Positions 44,472 through 53,311 are shown, numbered from the stretch's first letter. The stretch: DNA of 64,000 nucleotides from Hymenobacter gelipurpurascens (GCF_900187375.1 NZ_FYEW01000002.1:62001-126000), one strand, 5' to 3'. Notes: a model not told the origin generated them from the letters alone. Numbers and translations are program-made.

Positions 44472-46145
44472 CTAGTTCTTGCGCACCCGCTCCAGCACCA
44501 GTTGGTTCATAGGATTAGGCGTGAGGCCCTGCACGTTGTTCTGGGTCAGGCGCACTACTTCGTCATAATACAGCGCAATGACGGGTGCTTCTTCTACAAT
44601 GATGCGGTCCATCTGGCGGTAGAGATCGTAGCGCTTTTCGGTGTTCTGCTCCAGCTTGGCCTGCTCGTAGAGGCGGTCGTAGGCCAGGTTCTTGAAGTGG
44701 GTTTTGTTGGGGCCGGCCGGCGAGAAGTTCTTGCTATAGAACAGAGCCAGATAGTTTTCGGCATCGGGGTAGTCGCCGAGCCAGCTTTTGGTGAAGAATG
44801 CACTACTGCCGTTATCCACCATTTCCTGGTGGGCGGCGGCCTGATTCACGTCGATATCCACCTGCACACCTACATCGGCCCAGTTTTTCTGCAGGTACTC
44901 GCACACCTCCTTACGTTCCGCTACCGTGGCTAGGCGCAGGTGCAGCGGGTGGCGTTGGTCATAGCCGGCCTGTTTCAGCAGTTGCCGCGCCTTGGCCGGC
45001 TGATACGTGTAGCCAGGCACCAGCTTCTGGCTATACGATGGCAGGGAAGCCGGCACAAAGCCTGAAAGGCCTGGCACGCCTACATTATTGAGGAAGTAGG
45101 CCAGTAACTCGGGCTTATTGAGGGCATAGTTCAGCGCCTGGCGCACGCGCTTATCCTGGAGGGCTTTGCCGGCCTCGGCGTTGTCGCCGCGCAGGCGGGC
45201 GGGGTCCTGCTGCAGGCCTAAGTACTCCGTGTTGAGGTAGGGCACTTTCTGCAGTCGGAACTTGCCCAGGAAGTCTTCGCGCACGGTACCATCGGGGTAC
45301 ATAATCAGGTCGCGCGAGCCGGCCCGAATGCCACTGAGGAAATCCAGCTTGCCTTGCATGAAAGTCAGGAACTCCGTTTTGCGGTCCTGAATGAAGCTGA
45401 TCTGTACAGCATCGAGGTAAGGTAAAGGCTTGCCTTGCGCATCCTTACGCCAGTAGTTGGGGTTGCGGTGGTAGATGATGGCGTTGCCTTCATCCCACTC
45501 CTTGAAGATAAAAGGCCCCGTACCCACCGGATGCTCCCGGAAATCTTTCCCGTATTTCTGCACTGCCTCGCGCGGCACCACATACGCATACGGCATCGTC
45601 AGGATACCCAAAAACGGAATAAACGGCTCCTTCAGATACACCCGCAGTGTGCTGTCGTTGACGGCCACAAAGCACGTATCGGCCGGCTCCCCTTTGGCGT
45701 CTTCCAGCACCTTGCCCCGGAAGATCCAGCCGCCAGGGCTCGCCGTAGGCCCATCCAGCAGGCGCTTGAAACTATACACGAAGTCCTGCGCTACTACTGC
45801 CCGGCCTTTGCCGCCCGGAAACACCTCAGCATCATGAAAATGCACCCTCGGGCGCAGCGTGAAGGTGTAGGTTTTGCCGTCGGGCGAGATGCTGTACCGC
45901 CGCGCAATGGCGGGGCCGGGCTTCAGGCTGTCGTCCAGCTCTACCAGCCCATTGTAGAGCTGCGTGGCGGCCCAGATATTGGCCTGCTTGTTCGTGAAGG
46001 CAGGATCCAGGGAAGTAAGCGCCTCAGGCTGATTGTAGCGGAACACACGCCGGGCATCGGTGGCCGGGCCGGTATCGGAGCAGGCTGTGAGCAGCGGCAA
46101 CAGAGCAAAAGCAGAACCAACAGCGCGGCGCGAAAACGGAAACAT
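44472..46145 (-). CDS. ABC transporter substrate-binding lipoprotein (peptide-binding, OppA/DppA type)
   Basis: 557 residues with a lipoprotein signal (FALLPLLTACSD, Cys near residue 22). SBP_bac_5 pattern: RYNQPEALTSLDPAFTNKQA, YSISPDGKTYTFTLRPRVHF, HPVGTGPFIFKEWDEG and QALNYALNKPELLAYFL. Binds oligopeptides or similar ligands in the periplasm and feeds an ABC permease. No permease or ATPase gene lies next to it, so it is a stand-alone binding protein here. Its promoter abuts that of the divergent gene. Confidence 0.88.
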   Translation of the reverse strand: MFPFSRRAVGSAFALLPLLTACSDTGPATDARRVFRYNQPEALTSLDPAFTNKQANIWAATQLYNGLVELDDSLKPGPAIARRYSISPDGKTYTFTLRPRVHFHDAEVFPGGKGRAVVAQDFVYSFKRLLDGPTASPGGWIFRGKVLEDAKGEPADTCFVAVNDSTLRVYLKEPFIPFLGILTMPYAYVVPREAVQKYGKDFREHPVGTGPFIFKEWDEGNAIIYHRNPNYWRKDAQGKPLPYLDAVQISFIQDRKTEFLTFMQGKLDFLSGIRAGSRDLIMYPDGTVREDFLGKFRLQKVPYLNTEYLGLQQDPARLRGDNAEAGKALQDKRVRQALNYALNKPELLAYFLNNVGVPGLSGFVPASLPSYSQKLVPGYTYQPAKARQLLKQAGYDQRHPLHLRLATVAERKEVCEYLQKNWADVGVQVDIDVNQAAAHQEMVDNGSSAFFTKSWLGDYPDAENYLALFYSKNFSPAGPNKTHFKNLAYDRLYEQAKLEQNTEKRYDLYRQMDRIIVEEAPVIALYYDEVVRLTQNNVQGLTPNPMNQLVLERVRKN

Positions 46146-46163
46146 GGGAACGGCGAAACAGTG

Positions 46164-46171
46164 TATATTTG
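46164..46171 (+). promoter_or_regulatory. -7 element for the metal-dependent hydrolase gene
   Basis: TATATTTG, full TAnnTTTG match on the plus strand, directly abutting the opposite box at 46172. No -33 TTG at 19-20 bases. Confidence 0.5.
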
Positions 46172-46179
46172 CAAAGGTA
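46172..46179 (-). promoter_or_regulatory. -7 element for the substrate-binding protein gene
   Basis: CAAAGGTA on the plus strand reads TACCTTTG on the minus strand, 27 bases before the minus-strand start codon. Together with 46164-46171 it forms TATATTTGCAAAGGTA, two -7 boxes back to back. Confidence 0.5.
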
Positions 46180-46231
46180 TCCCACAACCCGGGTTTCCGG
46201 CGCTTGCGCCGTACCGCAGCCTTCCCCCTCT

Positions 46232-46912
46232 ATGCACCTGACCTACTACGGCCATTCCTGCTTTCTTCTTGAAGCTGATGGCAGCAAAGTCCTTTTTGAT
46301 CCGTTCATTCGTCCGAACCCCTTGGCTAAAGACGTAGATTTGGATAAAATTGAGGCCGATTACATTCTGCTCAGCCACGGCCACGGCGACCATGTGGCCG
46401 ACGTAGCAGAAATTGGCCAGCGTACCGGTGCCGAGCTGGTAGGCATGGTAGAAACGGTGGGTTGGTTTGGTGCTAAAGGCCTCAAAGCCAACTACGGCAT
46501 GAACCTGGGCGGTACCCTTACGCTGCCCTTCGGGAAAGTGAAGATGGTGGCCGCCGCGCACTCCAGCTCCATGCCCGATGGCTCCTATGGTGGCCTAGCG
46601 GCCGGTTTTGTGGTAGAAACGGAAGGTAAAACCTTCTACTTCGCCGGCGACACCGCCCTGACCTACGACATGAAGCTGATTGGTGAGCGGTATAAGCTGG
46701 ATTTCGCCATTCTGCCCATCGGCGACCATTACACCATGGGCATTGATGATGCGCTGGTAGCCGCCGACTGGACGGGTGCCACCAAAGTCATCGGCATGCA
46801 CTTCGATACCTTCCCGCCCCTCGTCATCAACCACGAAGAGGCAAAAGCCAAAGCCACGCATGCCGGTAAAGAGCTGGTTCTGCTCAGCATCGGCGAAACG
46901 ATTACATTTTAA
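46232..46912 (+). CDS. UPF0173-type metal-dependent hydrolase (metallo-beta-lactamase fold)
   Basis: 226 residues from MHLTYYGHSCFLLEADG. The metal site is LLSHGHGDHVADV (HxHxDH), with further ligands in VAAAHSSSM, YFAGDTALT and IGMHFDTFP. Family members are cytosolic hydrolases of uncertain substrate; RNase or lactonase activity has been proposed for relatives. The frame is open 21 codons further upstream but across both promoters, so the chosen ATG is preferred. Followed by parA. Confidence 0.92.
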   Translation: MHLTYYGHSCFLLEADGSKVLFDPFIRPNPLAKDVDLDKIEADYILLSHGHGDHVADVAEIGQRTGAELVGMVETVGWFGAKGLKANYGMNLGGTLTLPFGKVKMVAAAHSSSMPDGSYGGLAAGFVVETEGKTFYFAGDTALTYDMKLIGERYKLDFAILPIGDHYTMGIDDALVAADWTGATKVIGMHFDTFPPLVINHEEAKAKATHAGKELVLLSIGETITF

Positions 46913-46916
46913 GTTA

Positions 46917-46977
46917 CCAGTTGTCAGTTGTCGGTGTAATTCATAACCGCAACTGGCAACCGACAACTGTCAACTGA
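46917..46977. repeat. Inverted repeat CCAGTTGTCAGTTGTCGG upstream of parA
   Basis: CCAGTTGTCAGTTGTCGGT at 46917-46935 pairs, with one mismatch, with ACCGACAACTGTCAACT at 46960-46977. It ends close to the parA start (46983), so it is either a terminator without a T-run or a regulatory hairpin. Confidence 0.6.
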
Positions 46978-46982
46978 CTACA

Positions 46983-47798
46983 ATGGGAAAAATTATTGCG
47001 GTAGCCAATCAGAAGGGCGGTGTGGGCAAAACCACCTCGGCCATCAACCTGGCCGCCAGTTTGGCTGCCCTGGAATACCGGACACTGCTCGTCGATGCCG
47101 ATCCGCAGGCCAACGCCACTTCCGGCGTGGGCTTCGACCCCAAGGACATCGAGAACAGCATCTATGAGTGCATGGTGGACGGCATCAATGTGCAGGACAT
47201 CATCCTGAACACCAACGTGCTGCCCCACCTCGACCTGATTCCCTCCCACATTGATCTGGTCGGGGCTGAGGTGGAGATGATCAACCTGCCCAACCGGGAG
47301 GAGAAGATGAAGGAGGCCCTACGTCCCCTCGTCGATCAGTACGATTTCATCATCATCGACTGCTCGCCTTCCCTAGGCCTCATTACCGTCAATGCTCTCA
47401 CGGCCGCCAACTCGGTTATCGTGCCGGTGCAGTGCGAGTATTTCGCTTTGGAAGGCCTAGGCAAGCTGCTGAATACCATCAAGATCATCCAGAGCCGCCT
47501 AAACGAGGATCTGGAAATTGAAGGCATTCTCCTCACGATGTACGATGTGCGCCTGCGCCTCTCCAACCAAGTGGTGGAAGAAGTAAAGCTGCACTTCCAG
47601 CAGTTGGTATTCGATACCATCATTCCGCGCAACGTGAAATTGTCGGAGTCGCCGAGTTTCGGTATTCCGGTCATTCTGCACGACGCCGAAAGCAAGGGCA
47701 GCATCAGCTACCTGAACCTGGCCCGCGAGATTGTGGAGAAGAACATCGTCTCGGCCGACCCCGAGCAAGAGCAGGCTACCGAAGATACAGCGGCGTAA
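46983..47798 (+). CDS. parA: Chromosome-partitioning ATPase ParA/Soj
   Basis: 271 residues. Deviant Walker [10 protein letters not shown] near residue 12, Walker A' [12 protein letters not shown], and Walker [21 protein letters not shown]-bound dimers coat the nucleoid and, with ParB on parS, move the replication origin. The normal order parA-parB is kept. Next to it are a hairpin terminator and half-parS-like sequences before parB. Confidence 0.96.
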   Translation: MGKIIAVANQKGGVGKTTSAINLAASLAALEYRTLLVDADPQANATSGVGFDPKDIENSIYECMVDGINVQDIILNTNVLPHLDLIPSHIDLVGAEVEMINLPNREEKMKEALRPLVDQYDFIIIDCSPSLGLITVNALTAANSVIVPVQCEYFALEGLGKLLNTIKIIQSRLNEDLEIEGILLTMYDVRLRLSNQVVEEVKLHFQQLVFDTIIPRNVKLSESPSFGIPVILHDAESKGSISYLNLAREIVEKNIVSADPEQEQATEDTAA

Positions 47799-47855
47799 AC
47801 TTCGATTTAGGAAGTGAATATCCACTTAACACAGTGCTTTCTCTAAAAGAAAGAA

Positions 47856-47893
47856 GCTGGCTAGCAACCTAAGTTGCTAGCCAGTTTTGTTTT
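47856..47893 (+). terminator. Hairpin after parA
   Basis: Stem CTGGCTAGCAAC with its complement GTTGCTAGCCAG and a 4-base loop, followed by TTTTGTTTT. It separates parA from parB, so parB probably has its own promoter. Confidence 0.8.
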
Positions 47894-47901
47894 GCGGCTA
47901 C

Positions 47902-47927
47902 GTTCCACGTTTTTTCTGGCGTGGAAC
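47902..47927. promoter_or_regulatory. Split parS-like inverted repeat in front of parB
   Basis: GTTCCACG and CGTGGAAC are exact complements separated by 10 bases (T-rich). Each is one half of a parS-like palindrome (canonical TGTTTCACGTGAAACA, with TTCC/GGAA variants known). A contiguous parS was not noticed in the window. Position upstream of the parB promoter suits an operator. Confidence 0.45.
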
Positions 47928-47958
47928 AAAAATATCCCAGTCATCCCGACCGTTTGTG

Positions 47959-47966
47959 TATTTTTG
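47959..47966 (+). promoter_or_regulatory. -7 promoter element for parB
   Basis: TATTTTTG, full TAnnTTTG match, 46 bases before the parB start and downstream of the parS-like half-sites. No TTG at the usual spacing. Confidence 0.5.
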
Positions 47967-48012
47967 AATCTCGCTTTCGTCCGTCACTACTGGGCGAGGG
48001 CTGTTTGCAGGT

Positions 48013-48969
48013 ATGTCAGAGAAGAACGAAGAGAAATCTACGCCGGCAACGGCATCCGTAGCGGCGAAGCGCAAAATAGGTGGCCTAGGCCGGGGCCTCA
48101 ACGCCTTGATTGAAGGCAGCTACGAGAAAAAAGGCGAGCGGCTAGGCCTGGTGCCTCACCCCGTCAACTCGGTTGGGCTGATTGCAGTGGGCCAGATTGA
48201 GGCTAACCCCTACCAGCCCCGTACTCACTTCGACCAGCAGGCCCTCCAGGACTTGGCGGAAAGCATCAAGGTGCAGGGCATTATTCAGCCCGTGACGGTG
48301 CGCCAGATGGGCACCAACGTGTACCAGCTGATTTCCGGTGAACGGCGTCTACAGGCCTCCAAACTGGCCGGCCTGGAAGCCATTCCGGCCTACATCCGCA
48401 AGGCCGATGACCAGCAGATGCTGGAAATGGCCCTGATTGAAAACATCCAGCGCGAAAATCTCAACGCCATTGAAATAGCCCTGAGCTACCAGCGTCTCGT
48501 GAGCGAGTGCAACCTGAAGCAGGAAGAGCTCGGCGACCGGGTGGGCAAGAACCGCTCGACCGTTACGAACTACCTGCGCCTACTCAAGCTCCCGCCCGAT
48601 ATCCAAATAGGCCTACGCGACAGCGTGATCAGCATGGGTCATGCCCGCGCCCTCATCAACATTGAGGATATGGAGCAGCAGCTAGGCCTTTTCCGCCGCA
48701 TTGTGGACGAGGATTTATCAGTGCGCCGCGTAGAGCAGCTGGTACGCAACGGCGGCTCTACGCCGGCGGAAGGCCAGAAGAAAACCTCGCATCCCACTGA
48801 GCCGGTGGTACCGCCCGCGGAGCTACGCCGCACCGAGCGCCATCTGACGGAGCGCTTTGGCAGCCGTGTGATGGTGAAGCCAGGGCCCCAGGGCCGTGGT
48901 GAAATCAAGATTGCCTTTGACTCGGTGGAAGATATGCAGCGGATTCTGCACATTCTGCAACCTGCTTAA
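48013..48969 (+). CDS. parB: Chromosome-partitioning protein ParB
   Basis: 318 residues. After a charged N terminus with GGLGRGLNALI it has the CTPase/ParB box: GQIEANPYQPRTHFDQQALQ and LISGERRLQASKLAG. The GERR motif is complete. The helix-turn-helix for parS follows (QEELGDRVGKNRSTVTNYLR, then SMGHARALI), and the C-terminal dimer domain ends IKIAFDSVEDMQRILHIL. Works with ParA on origin segregation. A TAGGCC word falls in GGLGRG. The next gene begins 11 bases later. Confidence 0.96.
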   Translation: MSEKNEEKSTPATASVAAKRKIGGLGRGLNALIEGSYEKKGERLGLVPHPVNSVGLIAVGQIEANPYQPRTHFDQQALQDLAESIKVQGIIQPVTVRQMGTNVYQLISGERRLQASKLAGLEAIPAYIRKADDQQMLEMALIENIQRENLNAIEIALSYQRLVSECNLKQEELGDRVGKNRSTVTNYLRLLKLPPDIQIGLRDSVISMGHARALINIEDMEQQLGLFRRIVDEDLSVRRVEQLVRNGGSTPAEGQKKTSHPTEPVVPPAELRRTERHLTERFGSRVMVKPGPQGRGEIKIAFDSVEDMQRILHILQPA

Positions 48970-48980
48970 TACTGGCTGCC

Positions 48981-49586
48981 ATGCATGGGCTTCCAAATGC
49001 AGTAGCTTCTTTTCTGCTGTTAGCGGCACTGCTGCTAGCTCAAATGGCCCACGCTCAAACGCCTTCTGCGTCAACTGAGAAACTAGCTTGGTGGCCCGTC
49101 ACTCGCCCGCAGAAGGCAGGCATACTTTCGGCTATACTGCCGGGTGCTGGCCAAGTATACAATGCGCAAGAGTGGAAACTACCTCTCGTATATGGAGCCT
49201 TGGCGGGCTCTGCCTACGCAGAAGTCCATTTTTGGCAGCTCTACCAAGAATATAAAAAGGGCTATGAAGCTAGACAACAGTTTGCACTTGGCAATTCAAC
49301 GGCAATAGATAGAGGGCCTCGTTCGGGTAAAGAGCCGAGCGATGTAGCCCAGCTGTATCGTTTTAAATCTTACCGCACTTCCCGGGATTTGTGGCTAGGG
49401 CTTAATGCCGTGATATATGGGCTTCAGATCCTGGATGCTGTCACGATTGCGCACCTTCATGATTTTGACATTAGCGAGAATTTGTCATTTCAATGGCAAC
49501 CAACTGCGCTGCCAATAGCCTCTTCCGGTTGGGCACCTGGCCTACGAATAGCACTAACTGTTCGCTCTTCTAAGCGCTCATTTTAA
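48981..49586 (+). CDS. DUF5683 domain membrane protein, first copy
   Basis: 201 residues with a signal-like N terminus (residues 8-25, ending MAHAQ). The DUF5683 core is present: VTRPQKAGILSAILPGAGQVY, WKLPLVYGALAGSAYAEV and LWLGLNAVIYGLQILDAVTI, ending with DFDISENLSFQW. Usually one copy lies between parB and dapB in this phylum; here there are two. This one has AT-richer codon use than the second and carries a less regular N-terminal domain. Probable inner-membrane or periplasmic protein, no known activity. Confidence 0.85.
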   Translation: MHGLPNAVASFLLLAALLLAQMAHAQTPSASTEKLAWWPVTRPQKAGILSAILPGAGQVYNAQEWKLPLVYGALAGSAYAEVHFWQLYQEYKKGYEARQQFALGNSTAIDRGPRSGKEPSDVAQLYRFKSYRTSRDLWLGLNAVIYGLQILDAVTIAHLHDFDISENLSFQWQPTALPIASSGWAPGLRIALTVRSSKRSF

Positions 49587-49598
49587 CCCTTGCCTCGC

Positions 49599-50261
49599 AT
49601 GCACCTCAAAGCTAAGTCCCCAGTGCTGCTCGTTTGGCTGGTTACATTCATGCTGATTCTTAACAGCCTGACGGCCCACGCCCAAACCGTAACTGCTGGC
49701 CCCGACTCGGCGCGGGTAGCTACCAAAACCGCCGCCGTCAACGACTCGCTGCGTCGTACTGAAAAGCTGCTGGGCTGGCGCGTAACACGCCCCCAGAAAG
49801 CTGCGTTGCTAGCGCTGGTATTGCCGGGCTCAGGCCAGATCTACAACCATCAGTATTGGAAGCTGCCGCTAGTATATGGTGGCCTAGGAGGTGTTGGCTA
49901 CGGGCTGTTCTTTTACCAGTCGCGCTACAAAGAGTATGTAAAAGGCAAGAACGATTTTGTGGATGCTCAGAATGCTGGCTCTCCCATCACTGTTGATCAG
50001 CTCTCCGGGTCTGAGGTCAAGAAGGAGCGCTCTATCGCGAATGTGCAGCGGGGCATCATTTTTTATCGACGAAACCGCGATACATTCATTGCTTACACAG
50101 CACTGGTATATGGCGTCACGATTCTGGATGCGTTGGTCGCGGCTCACCTGCGCGACTTCGATATCAGCGAAGACCTGAGCATGCGCATGGATCCGGTGCT
50201 GCTACCTTCTTCCCTGCGGCAGCCTGCTACTGGCCTAGCCGTCACTTTCACTTTGAAATAA
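49599..50261 (+). CDS. DUF5683 domain membrane protein, second copy
   Basis: 220 residues from MHLKAKSPVLLVWLVTFMLI, a clear signal peptide or anchor. Core VTRPQKAALLALVLPGSGQI, WKLPLVYGGLGGVGYGLFFY and YTALVYGVTILDALVAAHLR, then DFDISEDLSMR as in the first copy. It starts 13 bases after the first copy and ends 18 bases before dapB, so the genes form one operon. A TTG three codons upstream (49590) is the only other start. It is probably the original family member, judging by codon use like its neighbours. Confidence 0.87.
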   Translation: MHLKAKSPVLLVWLVTFMLILNSLTAHAQTVTAGPDSARVATKTAAVNDSLRRTEKLLGWRVTRPQKAALLALVLPGSGQIYNHQYWKLPLVYGGLGGVGYGLFFYQSRYKEYVKGKNDFVDAQNAGSPITVDQLSGSEVKKERSIANVQRGIIFYRRNRDTFIAYTALVYGVTILDALVAAHLRDFDISEDLSMRMDPVLLPSSLRQPATGLAVTFTLK

Positions 50262-50278
50262 CCCCACCCTTTTCTTAC

Positions 50279-50998
50279 ATGAAGCTTCTCCTGATTGGCT
50301 ACGGCAAAATGGGCCGAGCCATCGAGGCGCAGGCTGTGGCTCGCGGCCACCAGATTGCCGGCATCGTAGATCCCGCTCGCCCCGATGTACATATCACCGA
50401 CTTCACGCCTGCTACTGTTGATGCGGCTATTGAGTTTACCCACCCCGATGCGGCTTTCCAGAACGTGCAGGCTTGCTTGCGCCAGGGCATTCCGCTGGTG
50501 TGTGGCTCTACCGGCTGGCTCCATCACTTCCCGGAAGCACAGGCCTTGAGCAAAGAAACGGGCACGCCGCTGTTTTATGCGTCTAACTACAGCGTAGGTG
50601 TTAACCTGTTTTTCCACTTCAATGAGTACATCGCGGCCAAAATGCACCAGTTTGGTGGCTACGATGTGCAAGTGCGCGAAATCCATCATACCCAGAAGGT
50701 AGACCAGCCCAGCGGAACTGCCCTGACAGCGGCCGAAGGCATTCTGCGTCACTTCCCCAACAAAACCACCTGGCGCAACGAAGCGACGCCAGAACCGAAA
50801 GAGTTGGCCATCATCTCGGAGCGTGAAGGCGCAGTGGTAGGCACCCACATCGTGACGTACACCTCCCCCGCCGATAGCATTGAGCTGAAGCACGAAGCGC
50901 ACTCCCGCGACGGGTTTGTGCAGGGTGCCTTACTGGCGGCCGAGTGGCTCCCGGGCCGCCAAGGCGTGTTCGGCATGAAGGATTTGCTAGGCCTGTAG
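50279..50998 (+). CDS. dapB: 4-hydroxy-tetrahydrodipicolinate reductase
   Basis: Reduces HTPA to tetrahydrodipicolinate in lysine and diaminopimelate synthesis. 239 residues, MKLLLIGYGKMGRAIE as the NAD(P) site, a short Rossmann domain (FTHPDAAF, GSTGW), and the substrate site EIHHTQKVDQPSGTALT. It ends HSRDGFVQGALLAAEWLPGR. Length is short but normal for Bacteroidota. It lies in the parB-DUF5683-dapB-lepB order typical for the phylum. Confidence 0.95.
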   Translation: MKLLLIGYGKMGRAIEAQAVARGHQIAGIVDPARPDVHITDFTPATVDAAIEFTHPDAAFQNVQACLRQGIPLVCGSTGWLHHFPEAQALSKETGTPLFYASNYSVGVNLFFHFNEYIAAKMHQFGGYDVQVREIHHTQKVDQPSGTALTAAEGILRHFPNKTTWRNEATPEPKELAIISEREGAVVGTHIVTYTSPADSIELKHEAHSRDGFVQGALLAAEWLPGRQGVFGMKDLLGL

Positions 50999-51117
50999 GT
51001 GAAGTGGTGAGTTGGTGAAATAGGGAGTTTGCTGTTATAGTGGCCTAGATCGCGCTACTTGCGCAATGCGTGCCACCAAAACAGCAAACTCCCTATTTCA
51101 CCAGCTCACCACTTCAC
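50999..51117. repeat. Long inverted repeat between dapB and lepB
   Basis: Arms of about 38 bases: left GTGAAGTGGTGAGTTGGTGA... and right ending ...CAGCTCACCACTTCAC. The centre has AGTGGCCTAGATCGCGC. It begins right at the dapB stop codon. The outer GTGAAGTGGTGAG sequence resembles the elements at 11401 and 18329. Confidence 0.85.
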
Positions 51118-51213
51118 CGCCCCCACTGTTTCATTGCATTATTTCGCATCTTCCGGCGTTGAAGCTGGAAGCAGTCGGTAAGTACCGATTGTCCATTTTC
51201 TGGCCCTACCACT

Positions 51214-52443
51214 ATGGCTGTACAATCCTGGGAGAAATACCTCGAAAAGAATAAACCGGCTCCGGCTTCCACTTCGACGACGACCTCGAAGCCGAAGAAG
51301 CACAAAGGGCCGATCCGGGAATGGGGCGACGCTATCCTGTTTGCCGTGGTAGCTGCCACGCTTATCCGTTGGGCTACGTTTGAGGCCTACACCATCCCGA
51401 CGCCTTCCATGGAGCACTCACTGCTGGTAGGCGACTACCTGTTCGTGAGCAAGCTGCACTACGGCCCGCGCACGCCCCAGACGCCACTGCAGGTACCGCT
51501 CACGCACCAGACTATCTGGGGAACCAGCATCAAGAGCTATTCTGAGGCCATACAGCTACAGAGCCACCGCTTGCCGGGCTTCTCTTCGGTGAAGAACAAC
51601 GACGTGGTAGTGTTCAACGTGCCCACCGAGGCCGAACACCCCGCTGACCTGCGCACGAACTATATCAAGCGCTGCATCGGTATCCCTGGCGACGTGCTCA
51701 CGATTGTGAACGGCCAAGTATCGATAAATGGCAAGCCCGCCAAGAACTACCCCGAAATGCAGAGCAGCTATTTCCTGCAGGTACCTCAGGCCAACGATGA
51801 TCTGATGGACGCCTTCAAGAAATATGGCGTTGTTAACTACGATAACACCGAGACGGGGGAGCCGTTGAGCTACGGTGATGATCCTACGTATGGGCCTGGC
51901 TACCAAGTAAGCATGACGCCTGCCGCGGTAGCTTTCTTCAAGCAGCAGCCGTATGTGAAGGGCATTATTGACCTGAAAACGCCGGCTGGTCAGCCGGAGC
52001 CCGGCCAGCAGGTGTTCCCCAATAACCCTGATGCCCCCTACAGTCAGCCACTAGCCAACCCGCCCTTCCCCACCTGGAACAAGGACAACTACGGCCCCCT
52101 GCAAATCCCGAAGAAAGGCCAGACGGTACAACTCACGGCGCAAAACACGCCGCTGTACCAGAAAATTCTGCTGCGCTATGAGCACAACGACGGCATGACC
52201 TTGGACGCCGCCAGTGGTATGATCACGCAGAATGGAAAGCCTGTTACGAGCTATACCTTCAAGCAGGACTATTACTTCATGATGGGCGACAACCGCCACA
52301 ACTCACTCGACTCCCGCTTCTGGGGCTTTGTTCCCGAAGACCACATCGTGGGCAAAGCAGTGCTTATCTGGCTGTCGGTTGACCCACACGCTTCCTTCTT
52401 CAAAAAGATCCGCTGGAACCGCCTCTTCAATCTGGTTGATTAG
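51214..52443 (+). CDS. lepB: Signal peptidase I
   Basis: 409 residues. Membrane anchor AILFAVVAATLIRWATFEAY, then box B TIPTPSMEHSLLVGDYLFVS with catalytic Ser65, and TNYIKRCIGIPGDVL with Lys152. The C-terminal GDNRHNSLDSRFWGFVPEDH box is complete. The long insert between the Lys region and the last box (residues 165-360, ALTXDY-like segments) is usual in Bacteroidota. It cleaves signal peptides from exported proteins. Separated from dapB by a long inverted repeat and followed by a perfect terminator palindrome. Confidence 0.96.
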   Translation: MAVQSWEKYLEKNKPAPASTSTTTSKPKKHKGPIREWGDAILFAVVAATLIRWATFEAYTIPTPSMEHSLLVGDYLFVSKLHYGPRTPQTPLQVPLTHQTIWGTSIKSYSEAIQLQSHRLPGFSSVKNNDVVVFNVPTEAEHPADLRTNYIKRCIGIPGDVLTIVNGQVSINGKPAKNYPEMQSSYFLQVPQANDDLMDAFKKYGVVNYDNTETGEPLSYGDDPTYGPGYQVSMTPAAVAFFKQQPYVKGIIDLKTPAGQPEPGQQVFPNNPDAPYSQPLANPPFPTWNKDNYGPLQIPKKGQTVQLTAQNTPLYQKILLRYEHNDGMTLDAASGMITQNGKPVTSYTFKQDYYFMMGDNRHNSLDSRFWGFVPEDHIVGKAVLIWLSVDPHASFFKKIRWNRLFNLVD

Positions 52444-52465
52444 GTTTCTACTTCGGAAGGATAGC

Positions 52466-52513
52466 ACTCAACGCAAAAGAGCTTGCCCTAAGGCAAGCTC
52501 TTTTGCGTTGAGT
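52466..52513. terminator. 48-bp perfect palindrome between lepB and ung
   Basis: Perfect 22-base arms beginning ACTCAACGCAAAAGAGCTTG with a CTAA loop. Located between convergent genes, with T-runs inside the arms. Confidence 0.85.
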
Positions 52514-52533
52514 GTAGGCGTTGATCAGTTAGT

Positions 52534-53199
52534 TTACCACCTAATGGGCGCTAGGCCGTTCTTCTCCAAATAGGCGTTCGTTTGGCTGAAAGGTTTTGAG
52601 CCGAAGAAGCCCCGGTCGGCGGCATAGGGTGAGGGGTGCGCGGCTTTTAGTACTAGGTGCTTTTTGGTGTCAATTATTTCGCCCTTTTTCTGGGCGTAGG
52701 CTCCCCAGAGAATGAACACCACGTGTTCTTTTTCCTCGGATATTTTCTGGATTACGGCATCCGTAAATTGCTCCCAGCCTTTCTTCTGGTGGCTCGCCGG
52801 CTCACCGGCTCGCACGGTAAGGGTGGCATTCAGCAAGAGCACGCCTTGCTCGGCCCAGCGGTCGAGGTTGCCGTTGGGGGCGGGCGGCGTTTCGGGCAGG
52901 TCGCTTTGCAGCTCTTTGAAAATATTCTGCAGCGAAGGAGGCGTCCGGACACCTTCCGCTACGGAGAAGCTCAGTCCGTGCGCCTGCCCTTTTCCGTGAT
53001 AGGGGTCTTGACCTATAATCACTACTTTCACTTTATCGAACGGGCAGGCGTCGAAGGCGTGAAAAATATTCGGGCCCGGCGGATACACGGTTGCCGTAGC
53101 GTACTCGCCTTTCACAAAGGCAATCAGGTGTTGAAAATACGGTTTTTCGAACTCCGCGTGGAGTGCGTTGCGCCAGCTTTCTTCTATCTTTACAGACAT
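52534..53199 (-). CDS. ung: Uracil-DNA glycosylase (family 1)
   Basis: Removes uracil from DNA in base-excision repair. 221 residues. The water-activating loop is VIIGQDPYHGKGQAHGLSF (Asp65), uracil recognition is in LLNATLTVRAG, and the minor-groove loop is AHPSPYAADRGFFGS. All family 1 motifs are intact. It is convergent with lepB and divergent from apaG. Confidence 0.96.
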   Translation of the reverse strand: MSVKIEESWRNALHAEFEKPYFQHLIAFVKGEYATATVYPPGPNIFHAFDACPFDKVKVVIIGQDPYHGKGQAHGLSFSVAEGVRTPPSLQNIFKELQSDLPETPPAPNGNLDRWAEQGVLLLNATLTVRAGEPASHQKKGWEQFTDAVIQKISEEKEHVVFILWGAYAQKKGEIIDTKKHLVLKAAHPSPYAADRGFFGSKPFSQTNAYLEKNGLAPIRW

Positions 53200-53311
53200 A
53201 CAGGAGTGGATTATTTTTCAGTTGGCTAAGCCTTTTGGTGTCGCGGCTGCGTAGATAAATCAAATTCCCCACACGGCTGTTAGCTTTCTCCCACCCCGGA
53301 CTTCAGGAGCC

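Noticed and set aside
46917..46977. Riboswitch before parA
   Set aside because: Only a simple inverted repeat; no conserved riboswitch core was recognised here or upstream of other metabolic genes.
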